Shown here: one piece after another, positions 12,129-24,202 of the stretch
Layout: each line of letters starts with the position of its first letter
Position numbering within the stretch: the first letter of the stretch is position 1
Source of the DNA: Amyloporia xantha
Lineage: Eukaryota > Basidiomycota > Agaricomycetes > Polyporales > Adustoporiaceae
Direction: 5' to 3'
Length of the DNA stretch: 64,000 bases
Assembly (NCBI GenBank): GCA_036971615.1
Contig: JAYKKR010000021.1
Coordinates: 310,001 to 374,000, forward strand
Position numbers and translations under genes: made by a program
The notes under the pieces: generated by a model
What the model was told of the DNA's origin: nothing
Databases searched by the model: none
Seen by the model: the letters and a program-made list of their open reading frames with translations, nothing else

Positions 12129-12789
12129 ATGTCTACCACAACGCCACTCATTCACGTCCAGACGAAATATGTCCCGCCTTCAGACTCGTCTCTTCCTGCT
12201 CTTGCAGTCCAGGTCACGCGTCTAGTCGACTCTTACATGCTATGGCTTGGGACTACCGACATGGCTGCTGAGGACGTGCAAAAGGCACCGCTGCAGGGCA
12301 GTCTGGCGAAGGATTGGGTGTGTGCCATGCCGGCCAGAGATGTGAGTGGGATGCAGACATGATGTGCCTCGGAGGTTGTTCTGTCTTGGGAACGTGACAC
12401 TGACTCATCAGACAAGTTGAACGCGAACATACCGCCCGCTGCGACTGCGCTCTTCCGGACGTCAAGTTCTGATGCCGCTCTGTCAATGGCGCAGCGTCTT
12501 GGTGATAATCTATTCTGTCTGTCTGCAGCTGAGCGCTGACTGCGGTTGTTGTCACTGGGGATCTTGCTATGCCATGGGTCATCTGTGTCCTGTGGTCTGC
12601 TGATCTGACGCCGCCTCCCTCGTGCGCTGTTGTATAGCGAGGCGTTTCCGAAAGCAAATATTCCTGTCACTCGACCTTCCGCCGAGTATTGATTCAATTG
12701 GGCAGGGAGCAGGGCTGCTTCTTGCGGTCGAAAAGGCGCTGCTCGAGACCCTGAAGGCTATGGAGGAGCCACGTCCTGCGCACGATTGA
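12129..12789 (+). CDS. Proteasome assembly chaperone 4-like protein
   Basis: Likely PAC4/Poc4-type chaperone (149 residues), which with PAC3 helps assemble the alpha ring of the 20S proteasome (family knowledge). Exons 12129-12341, 12417-12501 and 12638-12789 join in frame. Features seen: an N-terminal strand region, then RLVDSYMLWLGT, a KDWVCAMP strand, ATALFRTSSSDAALSMAQRLA across the second splice, ending in FRKQIFLSLDLPPS and a C-terminal helix (LLLAVEKALLETLKAMEE). This order and the small size fit fungal PAC4. For intron 1 I chose the strong donor gtgagt at 12342 with acceptor acaag; donor 12346 with acceptor 12411 is an alternative that adds one residue or so. The family call is by pattern, without a search. 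Confidence 0.7.
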
Positions 12790-13144
12790 GCCCTTTGACT
12801 TGAGTGGGGATGGGTCGTATATACAGTGTATTAGTGTAGTTGGGACGCATTGATGATGGCCTTTCGATAATAAAAAATAATAGATGATAATCGATAGCGG
12901 GTGTGAGGCCAACGTGAGGAATATCTGAAATCGCGCGTGCGCCTGTGCGCGGCTCGAGCTCGGCGTTCGCCCTCATTCATGATCGGGGCCTCGTTCCCCA
13001 GGCTCTCCGACCTCTGCACAGCCGTCTCTGTCTTCAACATCGACCACCACGACAGTCTCAGCGAGTCGAGCACACACACGCCTCGACACTACTCACTCTC
13101 TCACAGAGAAGTCTCCTCAATCCGAAGCGTTAGTGTGATATCAT
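12790..13144. other. YAK1 upstream region
   Basis: Intergenic between the PAC4-like stop and the YAK1 start. The last 150 bases before the YAK1 ATG are pyrimidine-rich with repeated ctc/ctct and cacacac tracts, which is common just upstream of fungal transcription starts. No specific site is claimed. Confidence 0.4.
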
Positions 13145-16100
13145 ATGTCGGAGCCTGAGTTACTCGCCTACATGACTGGCACCAACGACGATTTTGATCT
13201 TCCCCGCTGGAGCACTCAGACTCTTCACGACGGCCTGTCCTCTTCAGCCCAAGCGGCACAGTCTGCTGCCCAGGCATCCTACCTCTACGCCCAAGGACCG
13301 CCGCAATCAGGCGCGAACCGCCTGCCACCCATCCAGCATTCATCCAGCGGATCGTCCAGGCAGCCACGCATATCCCAACTGGTCGACGAGGAGCAGCAGT
13401 ATGCGATGAGCTCTCTTCCGTATTCCCCCAACAGCCAACTCGGCCGTAGCGTCTCGCTCGGTGGAGGCGCTAGTGGATCTTCTGCGCGAGGTCGGCGCCA
13501 CCATCTGCAGGACGATTTGGAAGGCGCGTTCAATGTTGACGGGGACACTAACACTGGACAAGGATTGCAAACATCATACCCTCCTGTCGATGACAGCATG
13601 AGCACGGGAGGAGGTGCTCAGCCGTACCCAGTCGCTTTCTACTCTACCTCCGGCGGACCTAAGCGGGCACAGACCCAACATGATGCGAGTACGTCTTCCC
13701 GTGCGCAGCGCTCTCCTCACAGAGGCAACACGAGCTCTGCTACTCTTCTAGATCCCTATGCACCTCAGCAGAGCCAGTTCCCCTCTTCGGCTGCAAGCAC
13801 TCCTTATCCATACTCACCGTCATCCGAGCAACAGCGGACCTACGTACCGGGTGCCTACCAGTCGCATTCACAAACGCATTCCCGGTCCCATTCGCAGGTG
13901 AAGGGTGAGAATATGACGCCACCACTTCCGTCTTACTCGCCGCAAACATCCTCGGGATACTATCCCATGGACACGACCAGTCCTGCACCATCTTCATCCG
14001 GGAATCTCGCCCCCCATCGTTCTGTGCGACCAACGTCGGTGTCGCAGCCTGCGACACCCTTGTCCTACGGACACCCGTCCCAGAGCCCGCAGTACTTTGG
14101 CCAAGAGCACCAGCCTATGACAGTGGAGGTGCCCCCTCCTAAACGCCGTGCGTCCGGGCTCAGACGGGTCAGGGACCATCGTGACTTGCGGCCAAACATC
14201 AATTCGCAGTCTACTGCACGGCGTATGGATGCATCAGGCGTGTATCTGTCTGTGAGTCTAACGGTGTTCGCTCTTCCGTTCCTGATCGTCTCATGGCCTT
14301 GGCATTGTGTACCCGCAGCCAATCAGACAGGTGTCGACTCACATTCTTGAGACGTACCATATATGCAACCCGCAATTCAGATATGAGTCGACGCTCAATC
14401 CGCGTCGTGTACTGACGAAGCCCAGCAAGCCGGCCCATAACGATGGGTACGATAATGACGATTATGACTACATTCTGTATGTCAATGACTGGTTGGGGAC
14501 GGATGACGGACATAAGTGTGTACAAAATCCGCTTTAAGTCGTGAGATACTCAGGCGTCTTTGGCTTCTAGATACCTCATCCTGGACATACTTGGGCAAGG
14601 AACATTTGGCCAGGTGGTGAAATGCCAGAACATGAAAACACACGAAGTTGTCGCTGTCAAGGTTGTCAAAAACAAGCCAGCGTACTTCAATCAAAGTATG
14701 ATGGAGGTGACGATTTTGGAGTTGGTATGTATCTTCCCGTTCAGAATGGTCTTCAGCAGGCTGAGGTTTTCTTCATTACAGTTGAACAATCAGTTCGATG
14801 CGCATGATGAGCATCATATCCTCCGTCTTCGAGATTCCTTCATACATAAGAATCACCTATGTTTGGTGTTTGAACTACTATCGTCCAATCTGTACGAGCT
14901 GATCAAGCAGAATCAGTTCCAAGGCCTTAGCACACAGCTCGTCAAGGTGTTCACGGCGCAGCTGCTGGACTCCTTAACCGTACTGAAGGAGGCCCATCTC
15001 ATTCATTGTGATCTGAAGCCGGAGAATATCCTCCTGAAGTCGTGAGTGAAAACACGGATCTTTTCTGCGTTCAGGTATTCAGTGATACTGCACAGGCTTC
15101 AATCACCACAAATCAAGGTCATCGACTTTGGTTCCGCGTGTCACGAGCGCCAGACAGTGTACACGTATATTCAGTCACGGTTCTACCGCTCGCCTGAGGT
15201 CCTACTTGGCATTCCCTACACTGCGGCTATTGACATGTGGTCATTGGGGTGCATCGCTGTCGAACTGTTCCTCGGACTACCACTGTTCCCCGGAACGAGC
15301 GAGTATAACCAGCTAACACGTATTGTCGACATGCTCGGGTAAGTGCATGTATCTTACCCTGGAATTCCGAGAACTCTCTTTCTAAAACGAGATTTAGCAA
15401 TCCCCCGCTATACATGCTAGATACGGGCAAGCAGACGAGTCAATTCTTCAATTGCACTGTGGACATGTATAACCAAAAGCAGTACAAGCTGAAGAGCATC
15501 GAGCAATATTCTCGTGAACACAGCACTCAAGAGCAACCTGGGAAGCAGTATTTCAAGGCAAATTCGCTACCGGAGATCATCCAGCAAGCCCCGATGCCTA
15601 CTTTCAAGTCCACGTCGCGGCAGGCCCACGAGGTGGAGAAAGGTGGGTAGTTCGGGCATAATTAAGACATATGTGGTTAGGTTACTGAAGCTGTTGCTGG
15701 ACAGAAATGAACAATCGAGCTTCCTTCATAGACTTCTGTCAAGGACTTCTGAATATGAATCCTGCGGAACGATGGACCCCGCAGCAAGCAAGGATGCATC
15801 CATTCATCACCGGAGAAAAATGGACAAAGCCGTGGACGGTGGGTATTTCTCGGATCATCTGCAATGTTCTCTCGAATGAATCATGCTGTGCAGCCTGTCG
15901 GACAACCAACTCAGCAAGTCAGTCCCCCGGCGAGCACCGGGCCCGACCCAAAGCGACCATATGGCGGGCTGGTGCCGTCGCAGCCGAAGGGTACCAGAGC
16001 GTACCAAGATGCGGCCGCATACAATCAGCATCTGGCGCAACACCAGGCGTACACTGCGCAAGCACAGGCTGCGTCGCAGGCAGCGCAGAATGTGTACCGA

Positions 16101-17195
16101 AATCCATACATCAATCCACAAACTTCGCAGTCGGGTACGGCTTTTACGAGCCCGCCAGAGAGCGCGACTGCGAATGCGAATGCCAACGCGAACAATAACT
16201 ATACTGCGCCGCCGCAGTACAATCCCCCTGCTTCTCAGCAATCGTCACACCGTGGCTTGACTCACCAGACTTCGCTTGGGCAACTGAACGTGAACACCAA
16301 TGTGGCGCAGTACGCCGCTGGCGGCGGGTTCCCCGCCCAACCGCACATGAGCCCTACTGCACCATCCAATTCGTACTATTCTACAGCTCGCAGTCGCTCG
16401 AACACGATGCACAGCATGATGGACAACATTCCTCCGGCCTTGGCGCGGCTGCAGCATATGAATCAGGATGTAATAGGAGGCCGGAAGGCGTTGACGCCAG
16501 TGCTCAAGCGAGATGACGCGATTCGGGAATGGGAGCGGCGGCAGTCAGGGAAGGCTGCTGCTGCACAGCCGTACCCGCAGTTGGAATTCTTACAGCAGCA
16601 GGCGGAACTGGCTGCAGCGCAAGGTCTGACCAACTGGGGCCATACAGGCTCATCGACACGTTATCAACAGCAGCCTACATCCAATCTTGCGCATGCATAC
16701 CATCCGTCCACGTCCATGGTCGTTGATGAAGATCGTCGGGAGGCCATTTTGTCCAATGTCCGATCGGCAGCGCGAACGGATGGCCCTTCGAATAATCTGT
16801 TCGGTGCGATCCCCAGCCCTCCGCAGGCCTACTCAAGCAATTCGACCACGGCCGGGAACCGCTATGCGGCCACCTACTCTCAGCAGCAGACGCCCACGTC
16901 ACCATTCGAATCAATGGACCGACGGACAGACATTGGAACTTTATATGTTCCCATGCAACCTGATCAGTACGGTCCATACAACAACCCGGCCACGACCTCG
17001 CAGCAACATGGTGGCTCAGCACGCCAGGTCGCCCCTCCTGCGCAGGCCGTTCCGCCGTCTTTCTATGGCGCAGTGCCCCCGGTAAACAACCAACAACGCA
17101 ATCCCTTCACGAGTGAGACCGTTCCCAACTCCCAGGGCCAGCCAAGCACGAAGGAGACTCGTAGAAAGAGTGGAATGGACATGTGGACACAGTGA
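13145..17195 (+). CDS. YAK1: Dual-specificity protein kinase Yak1 (DYRK family)
   Basis: Protein kinase of the DYRK/Yak1 class, 1213 residues, from exons 13145-14251, 14319-14515, 14571-14724, 14782-15041, 15096-15338, 15398-15642, 15705-15838 and 15894-17195. In yeast Yak1 acts below PKA and TOR in stress and growth arrest. The first 360 residues are a Ser/Gln/Pro-rich tail. A Yak1-specific lead-in ([13 protein letters not shown], then YVNDWLG) precedes the kinase domain at about 435-780: glycine loop GQGTFGQV, catalytic lysine in [18 protein letters not shown] loop, DFGSAC, and the activation-loop YTY followed by [10 protein letters not shown], where DYRK kinases autophosphorylate the second tyrosine. 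The C-terminal 430 residues are Gln/Asn/Ala/Pro-rich. All catalytic residues are present and every splice joins in frame. Confidence 0.95.
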
Positions 17196-17592
17196 ACAAA
17201 ATGGCGTGATATGTGGTCTTCGACTTTCATTCTTGTCCCGTGTCTTCTGCCTCACTTCGAACAGCTCCCCTTCGTTGTCATCTAATGTCTCCTATTTTCA
17301 TTTGCACCTGATTTCTACTTTGCATCGTAATCGGCCCCGCGGGATATGTTGTCAGTGTCAATCATGACCGTACCACTTATCAATGTTGAGGAGTGCAAGT
17401 CGTCCACGGACTCAACTCACTGTGTAGCTTTCTGACTCATCATGTATATGCACCCGGCTGTACCTAGCAACAGACAGACAATTTCATCTCAACTTCGCTA
17501 TCTTCTCAAATCTCCGGAAGTGGTCGTGCAAAAGTATATATTAGGGTCCAGAGGCTTGGGCCTACTGGCAGCGACGGGTATGTATGTCGGGA
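17196..17592. other. Convergent 3' region
   Basis: About 400 bases between the stops of YAK1 (plus) and the phosphatase (minus). It would hold both 3' untranslated regions. No additional gene seen. Confidence 0.5.
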
Positions 17593-18654
17593 TCACAGTT
17601 GCTTGAAAATCTCCTCGACTTCCCAAGCACCGGCCCAATATCGGACCTCGCACTTGAGTCGCCCTTCTTCCTCATAAGGAGCGATAAGCTTCTCCAGACC
17701 ACGGTGCCGTCTGCACAGCACCATATCTTGGCTGATGACGGTATGAGGGCGAGACAATGGGGTGAGGCAACCGGCATTTACCTTCTCAGACGTAAAACAG
17801 GACAGAAGTCGTTCGCCCCATCTCCGACATAAATAATGCGATCATACGCAGGCTGGTGTCTTTCCAAAAATGCTTCTAATTCCTCACCTGGGGCGCAAGT
17901 CGCATGTGTGGAATCCGAAGTAGACAAGAGAACACACGGTACCTTTGCACATATTGGGGCTGCAGCCGACTTTGCACTGATGTTGGGGACCATCTGGGTC
18001 AACCCTTCTCCGCAGCTTGAGCAAGCCTGATGGGTCCCATTCGGCGGGGTTAGTGATGATCTCTTCGAAGAGGGATTCCAGGCCCTGGGCCTAGGAATGA
18101 GGTTGGAATGAGATGGATGCGGACAGTAGAAGAAGAATATCAAGAACCCCCAGACCTTGAGAATTGTGGTGATGAAAACTATATTTGCATTCGACAAGCA
18201 CAGAAACGTGGTCTTCGGACTAGATCTCGCTTTCAAATTGGTTACCCCACGGGCCATCGCAGGATGCTGAAGGGTAAAGTTAGCCATGGCCGAATGTTCT
18301 GGGCGAATTGGTACCGACGAAAGGCATCCTCCTGAGTGCCCCCTCAATGTCTTCTCTTGTCCCCCCTTGCGTATGTAGATCTCGTAAAGTAGATGCACTG
18401 CGAACGTCAGCGAGACGCGTAATAAGTTGAGATATAATGATATCGTACACAAGATCGGTCCATTGAACATCTTTCTTCAAATTCTTCATTTTACGGCGCA
18501 GTTCAGGAGCGAGCACTTCGAAGATCCATCTATCTGTATCCTGGTCCGCCAGAGACCTGGATCCATGTGTACAGTTAAATATATGAGTAACAAGTGACTG
18601 CGCGCACCAATCGAAGTCAAAAACCACGAGTTGTCGCCCAACAGGTGTGGACAT
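17593..18654 (-). CDS. PHOSPHO-type HAD phosphatase
   Basis: HAD-superfamily phosphatase of the PHOSPHO1/2 group (262 residues), known to act on phosphoethanolamine/phosphocholine or pyridoxal phosphate; the substrate here is unknown. Minus-strand exons: 18654-18608, 18556-18319, 18266-18156, 18090-17943, 17887-17782, 17731-17593. Motif I is FDFDW at residues 12-16 with both aspartates, continuing as SLADQDTDRW across the first splice. The cap region follows (ELRRKMKN, HPAMARGV), then motif II-like CLSNAN, a CKVGCSPNMCKG cysteine segment typical of the family, a lysine-poor linker, and motif IV GDGAND at 203-208. The C-terminus (RYWAGAWEVEEIFKQL) matches the family style. Intron 2 has a clear ctaac branch site. 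It is divergent from TFB1. Confidence 0.85.
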
Positions 18655-18866
18655 TGTTACAAATTTGCAATACGAATTTACAAGATAAGACAAGAGAACA
18701 AATCTGCTTGTTCTGCAACCGTTTCTGTGTTGCGTTCTGGGCAGATTGCACAAATTTTGAGGCAGCAGGATGGTGGCTGCGATCGAGATTACTGAGTGAA
18801 AGCGCGAGCCACGTGCAGCGTTCCAGCTTACCTAACCTCACCCCGCGACGCGCTCCCCGGCAAGCG
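18655..18866. promoter_or_regulatory. Divergent promoter of phosphatase and TFB1
   Basis: A 212-bp gap between two oppositely directed start codons. It must contain both 5' ends. No individual transcription-factor site is claimed. Confidence 0.5.
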
Positions 18867-21285
18867 ATGCCTTCAACTATCTGCACCGCGAAAGCGTCTT
18901 ACAAGAAGTTGCCAGGACTGTTAGAGCTCACCAGCACACATCTACAGTGGACACAAGACGGAAAGAAAGCACCATCAGTCCGTGTACCTCATGCGGAGGC
19001 TGCATGTTAGTTTGCACCCTCTGCGCTCGTCATGTCCGGAGACTTATACCATTGTTTGCAGCTCTGTTCTGCAGCAAGGAAGGCGCAGCTCAAGTTCGGC
19101 TGAAACTTGGTCTAGTCAGCGATGAAGCGGGCCACAACTTTACTTTCACTTCGCCGCCACCTGTCGCGTTGATGGAACGCGAGAAATTCAAGGCCGAGTT
19201 GACGAATATAATCAGCCGCAACCGGAGCGGAATCTCGACGCCTACCGCCCAAGCTCCTGGTACACCGGACGTGTCAGCACCTACAAATGTTTCTCCTTCC
19301 AAGCTGCCAGTGGCTTCGGCGAGAGCTTCAACATCACGCGCCACCTCCATTATTGGTGACTCTCGGGCATCTGGAACGCCCGTGAATGACCCAACAAGCG
19401 ACTTCCGCCTTAGGAAAAAAGTCTTGTTGAGTAACCCGGAACTCGCGGCGCTGCACCGAGAGCTTGTCATAGGCGGTCACATCACAGAGAACGAATTCTG
19501 GGAGGGTCGAGAAGTAACCAGTCATTGCGCGTGTGCTATCCTTGTCATTCTAACATACTTCATTAGCACATGATCTTGGCGCAAGCCGCTGCTGAGAGTC
19601 AGAAACGCGGCAAGCCTGGTCAGCTTGTGGACCCTCGCCCGCAGACCGTGGATGGCGAGGTGAAAATCATTATCACTCCTCAACTGGTGCACGATATTTT
19701 CGAAGAGTATCCTGTTGTAGCGAAGGCGTACAACGACAACGTCCCGAAGAAGGTAATGACCGCTTTCCTCCTAATCATAAGTGAGCTGAAAGGTGACGCC
19801 ACCAGCTATCCGAGGCCGAATTCTGGAAGCGATATTTCCAATCAAAGTTATTCAACGCACACCGTGCATCCATTCGTTCATCTGCTGCTCAACATGTTGT
19901 GAAAGATGATCCAATATTTGATCGATATCTTGAGAGGGATGATGATGGTACGTTCGGCCGTCTTCAGGGACATTGGTTTCTTACCCCGCGCATGAAGAAT
20001 TGGAGCCCCAGCGCCTGAGAGACGAGGGTGTAGACATCTTCATTGACCTTGGTGCCACCCAGGAAGATCATGAAGAGGTGAGCATCCAACCGCCTGTGGC
20101 GATATTTGTGCCGACACTCCGTGTCACAATTTAGACTGGAAACGGGAGAGATGTTACCATGCAGCCAGGAAAACAGAGAGCGGTCTTACCACTGATCCGC
20201 AAGTTCAATGAACATTCTGGCAGACTTCTACAGACTGCGCTGTAAGCGGTCCATCGTTGATCATCTAATTTGTGACATTTTCTGACGTGAAGAAGAGGGG
20301 AGCCTGCAGCAAAGCGACGCCGTATAGATGCAGGAGACACAGTAGATGTAAGCCATGATGGTCATGTCACATCTCAGAAGACTCATCACGGTTCTTTAGC
20401 ATGCGTCGCAACTAGACTTGCAAGATCTGCATGATAACCAAGCGTCGGCGGGCATACTGCTAGACATGCAAGATCGGCAGCGTTATTTTGAAAGCAGGTT
20501 GTCGGATCCCTCCGCCCAGACCGCAGTCAACGAAGTGAGATGCTCTCATCTCTTCGCGCTGCAATTTTCTGATATCAGACATGACAGAAACCTGATCTCG
20601 ATGCAACATTGCGAGAAGTCAGACACAGTCTGCACGGCTGGTCTGATAATCTTAAGACGGTTTGTATTGATCGTTGCTCTTTCTATTGGGTCCTTACACT
20701 TATTCTCCGCCCGTGATCAGTTGAAGATCGAGCGCAAGGCAGGAGAAGCCGCTTTGCACGCCATGACGCAGAATGTTTCTGCGCGTCTGGAGGTGAAAAT
20801 GAACAAACGTGCGAAACATCTTTTGATATTCTCTTTTTTTGCTTCCTATTGATAATGATGTCTCCATCTACAAGACGACATGCCAGACGGCTTGTTCCGC
20901 CAGGTGACCACATGCCAGACAGCTGCGAACGAGTTTTTGCGCCAGTTTTGGCTGTCGATATACCCCCCGGTGATGGAAGGACAGACGCTTTCCTCAGCGA
21001 CGCCGGCGCAGAAAGCCGCGAAAGCCGCAAAGATGGCAGGCTACTTGGGCAAGACGCACGAGAAGATAGATGCGCTTCTCCACGCCGCCCGAGAAGAAGG
21101 CGTGGACCCTACACGCGTTCAAGTGGTAAGTGCCAAGATTGTTGGTCGGCGGAACGAAGTAACGGTTCTGTATTATGAAGGCGATGAAACCGATTCTGGA
21201 CGCTGTTGACAAGGCGCTTGCATTCTGGCGGGCTCGCAATGCCAAACAGGGTCACGGTTCTAACGCTCTACCACAACGTCCATGA
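18867..21285 (+). CDS. TFB1: TFIIH core subunit Tfb1 (p62)
   Basis: Subunit of general transcription and repair factor TFIIH (Tfb1/p62), 578 residues. Exons: 18867-19005, 19062-19513, 19567-19752, 19806-19947, 19998-20077, 20135-20241, 20296-20347, 20400-20534, 20721-20808, 20875-21125, 21181-21285. Residues 1 to about 105 form the PH domain (ELTSTHLQW; KEGAAQVRLKLGL; FTFTSPPPVALMERE). Two BSD domains follow, at about 165-200 (HRELVIGGHITENEFW) and 235-290 (KKLSEAEFWKRYF). A bipartite basic patch AKRRR is near 395. The C-terminal region has TCQTAANEFLRQFW, conserved in Tfb1. Intron 20535-20720 is 186 nt, a multiple of three with no stop, so retention would insert 62 residues. The exon-7 acceptor could be three bases upstream. 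The motif set makes the family call strong. Confidence 0.92.
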
Positions 21286-24202
21286 TGTGTTGCCACTCGT
21301 CGTTCATCGTGAACACCGAACTATGCAGTGCACGCCTTATCCTCAATTGCGTCCTCCGCGCGGGGATTTGTCTGTCGGCATATGGTTCATATCACGCCGT
21401 GAGTGATCAGATGAGTGTGGTTTGATGATGGGCTGTCTCGGAAGCTTTTGTGGAATTTAATCAATTGGGTTTCCAAGCAAGGAGTCAGAAGTCGTCATGC
21501 GTGACCACTTGCAGCTTGTCCACTAAACTATCCTCTTACAGCGTAGCTTGCGAGGCATGTGGATAACACAGAGAATACACACGTTCGCTACGTACACTTG
21601 CGCAGTCTCACGAAGTGCGTCACGATTGCAGTCGTTTCCAACAGGTCGAGAAACCGCTATGAGCATTTCCGATTAAAGCGGATCTTCATTTCTTAAAATG
21701 ATATCCACACCAGGTATCTTTCGTCTGTCGCTCTCAAGTGGGACTTCTACAGTGTAACCCAATTCATAACACACATATGGTGTGCCGATTGCTGCAAAGG
21801 CCAATACTTCGATATTCCTGTGGCATTATCGTAAATGCCACGCAACCGCTCAGAGGGATGACATGCGAGTGACATTTGGGTTTATTTGACAAGCGCTGAC
21901 GACCTGCCTGATAATAAGTCACTCAAGCTTGCGCTCCGGTTGCAGCCATGTCCCGCTCAACGACAGAGCCAATAGCGCCGTGATCGTCTCATTTGAACTG
22001 ATACAACTTTCACGCCAGGTTTCTATGGTTCCATGGTCGTCTAAAGCAAGTCTGCCTATAGCTGCCGGTCGCAGAAGCTGCTTGTTACACGGGTTACACT
22101 TGGCACATCAGGTGGTCAGCACTGACGAACTCATCCAGTGAGACACCTTGCACAAGCATGCCTTTTACCCCCATTGAGAAGGAATCCATGCTCGGCGCTC
22201 TCGCCGTCGGGACTTAGGTCTAGTAAGTGGTTACCATTTATTGTCCCTGCGAGATTTGTCAACTGGGTTTCTCAAAAACTTCACGATCAACGCAAGGCGT
22301 TCTAGACCTGCAATGGTAGCCTGTTCAATTGGCCGAAACTTTTGCGAAGCCCTTAGCCATTGGGAGGCCGATAATCGAAACCACAGCGGCTGCAATATTT
22401 CGATGGCATTCCAACTGCATTTGGTCTTTCAGAATCGATTACCTTACTTTCCCTCGTGTTGAGATCGCCGCATCGTATATTGGCCGTGAGCCTGATCTAT
22501 AACATTCACGGATTCGATGGTTTGGAAACACACAGATATAATCATGATTGGATTGCTCCCAGGATAAATCACATCGAGATCCCATGGGCTGTGTCAGCCT
22601 GAGGGCGGCCTGGAGCTTTCCTTTAGAGCCGCTTCCAGCGGGAGCGAGCGTGCTCCAGAATAGCTATCTCCTCCGCCTTTCACGCATATATGAGGTGTTT
22701 GTACCTGACACAGGCCTTGTCCTTTTTCCTAGTTGCAGCAACCGGAGCGCCACTATGTCTGTCGGTTCCTTACTTTAATCGCTTATAGTCCGTATGGTCA
22801 ATGGGACATATACTTAAGTAGAAGCGCCATGCGGTGGCAGGTTGTTCACAACGACGGCTTACCAGTGAGTGCACCCGTCTCACTTACACTGGAAAGGGAT
22901 GAAATTCTCCCCTGATCGCGGACCGGAAGTGCTCAGACAGAGGCAATGACGCACTCTCAGTTCCCGGATTACCTGCAGCCTCTCATGGTCTCATACGGTG
23001 ACGGTATATGTCGCACTCAACCACCGCACATTCTTATTCGCGGTGGTGGGGTGCGGCATGAAAGGTCTGTGTATGTGACCACCTTTTGTTCCTCTGATGA
23101 CTCTCCCCCGAAGAGCCCAACAAAGGGATTCGTGCCTGGGACGATCCATGATTGTAAATGTGACCAGGAGATCATTCACGTAATGGGATCTGTGAGAGTT
23201 AATACTTAGTGCTGCCTATAACGTGTTATGCTCCTTTAGCGTAATTCACAGATGGACAGGTGTGACACCAGACAGAACCCGAGTTCTGAGAGATGGGGCA
23301 ATGATTTGCAACACACTTGTAGCCCTCATTTTGGGGTGACTCAGGAAGAGTCAAGAGCGAGCCGTCTAGCTCTAGTGCTCGGACCCAGATGTCTCTACAC
23401 GGACTACAGCACTGCATGATGTTACTTGTGCGAGTCGCCGATCAGACAACAGTTGGACCACGGTCAACAGGCACCAATTGTTTTGACGCTCATCGGCGTC
23501 GGCGTCAATCAACCGCAACACGATTGAACCTGATTGAACTGATGCCAACTTACGAATACGAATCCCGCTGTCGCTGTCACTGACTCCTGCTACTACGTAG
23601 TCTGCATAATATGGTTGTCTTTGGAGCACTGCCTTATACAACACGCTTCACGATGTTGTGTCATTACGGCCTCGCTTAAGGGTTACAGGCAAAGCTCTGA
23701 GGTATGGTAGAGCCTTGCTTGTGGACTATTCATGCTGCCCATAACTCTTTTCTTCTTTTCTTGCAGGATTTAGGGTATAGTAAACTCGTATTTTTGTGCC
23801 CAGGTCACGAGGCATCTCGACCACACTCTAGTCATGTCCGAGGCTATGGACTCCGCGTATCAGACTCACGGTGTATAGCTTGCGGTTAGTAAGGCGCCCT
23901 GTCACACTTGGGCGTTGAGCTGTCTCCAGGGCCAAGTTGTGATAGCCTGGTTTACATGGAATCACTGGCGTCAGCGCGCACTTGCACTGTTGGTAAGTAT
24001 CGCCCACGGTTATCAGTGACATCCGGCAGGCCACCGATCCAGAGTTGCTTCCGGATTATATAGCAGCACAACGGGTGGACCGTTTGCATCTTTCGCTCTT
24101 TCTGCTCCCGTCCGAGACGGCCTTTCGCCTGTGGGCCTCGCGTCTTTTTCCTTTGTACGGTATCTGGTTACCCTGCCATTGCACCGTCGCCCGCTCCTAA
24201 GT
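21286..24202. other. Gene-free block
   Basis: About 2.9 kb between TFB1 and the DUF4436 gene. Only short open frames without motifs or plausible splice chains were found, and no repeat with clear ends. It may hold untranslated leaders or decayed sequence. Confidence 0.5.

Noticed and set aside
12233..12697. 154-codon minus-strand frame
   Set aside because: Shadow of the PAC4-like exons on the plus strand.
15855..16241. Arg-rich minus-strand frame
   Set aside because: Shadow of the Gln/Ala-rich tail of YAK1.
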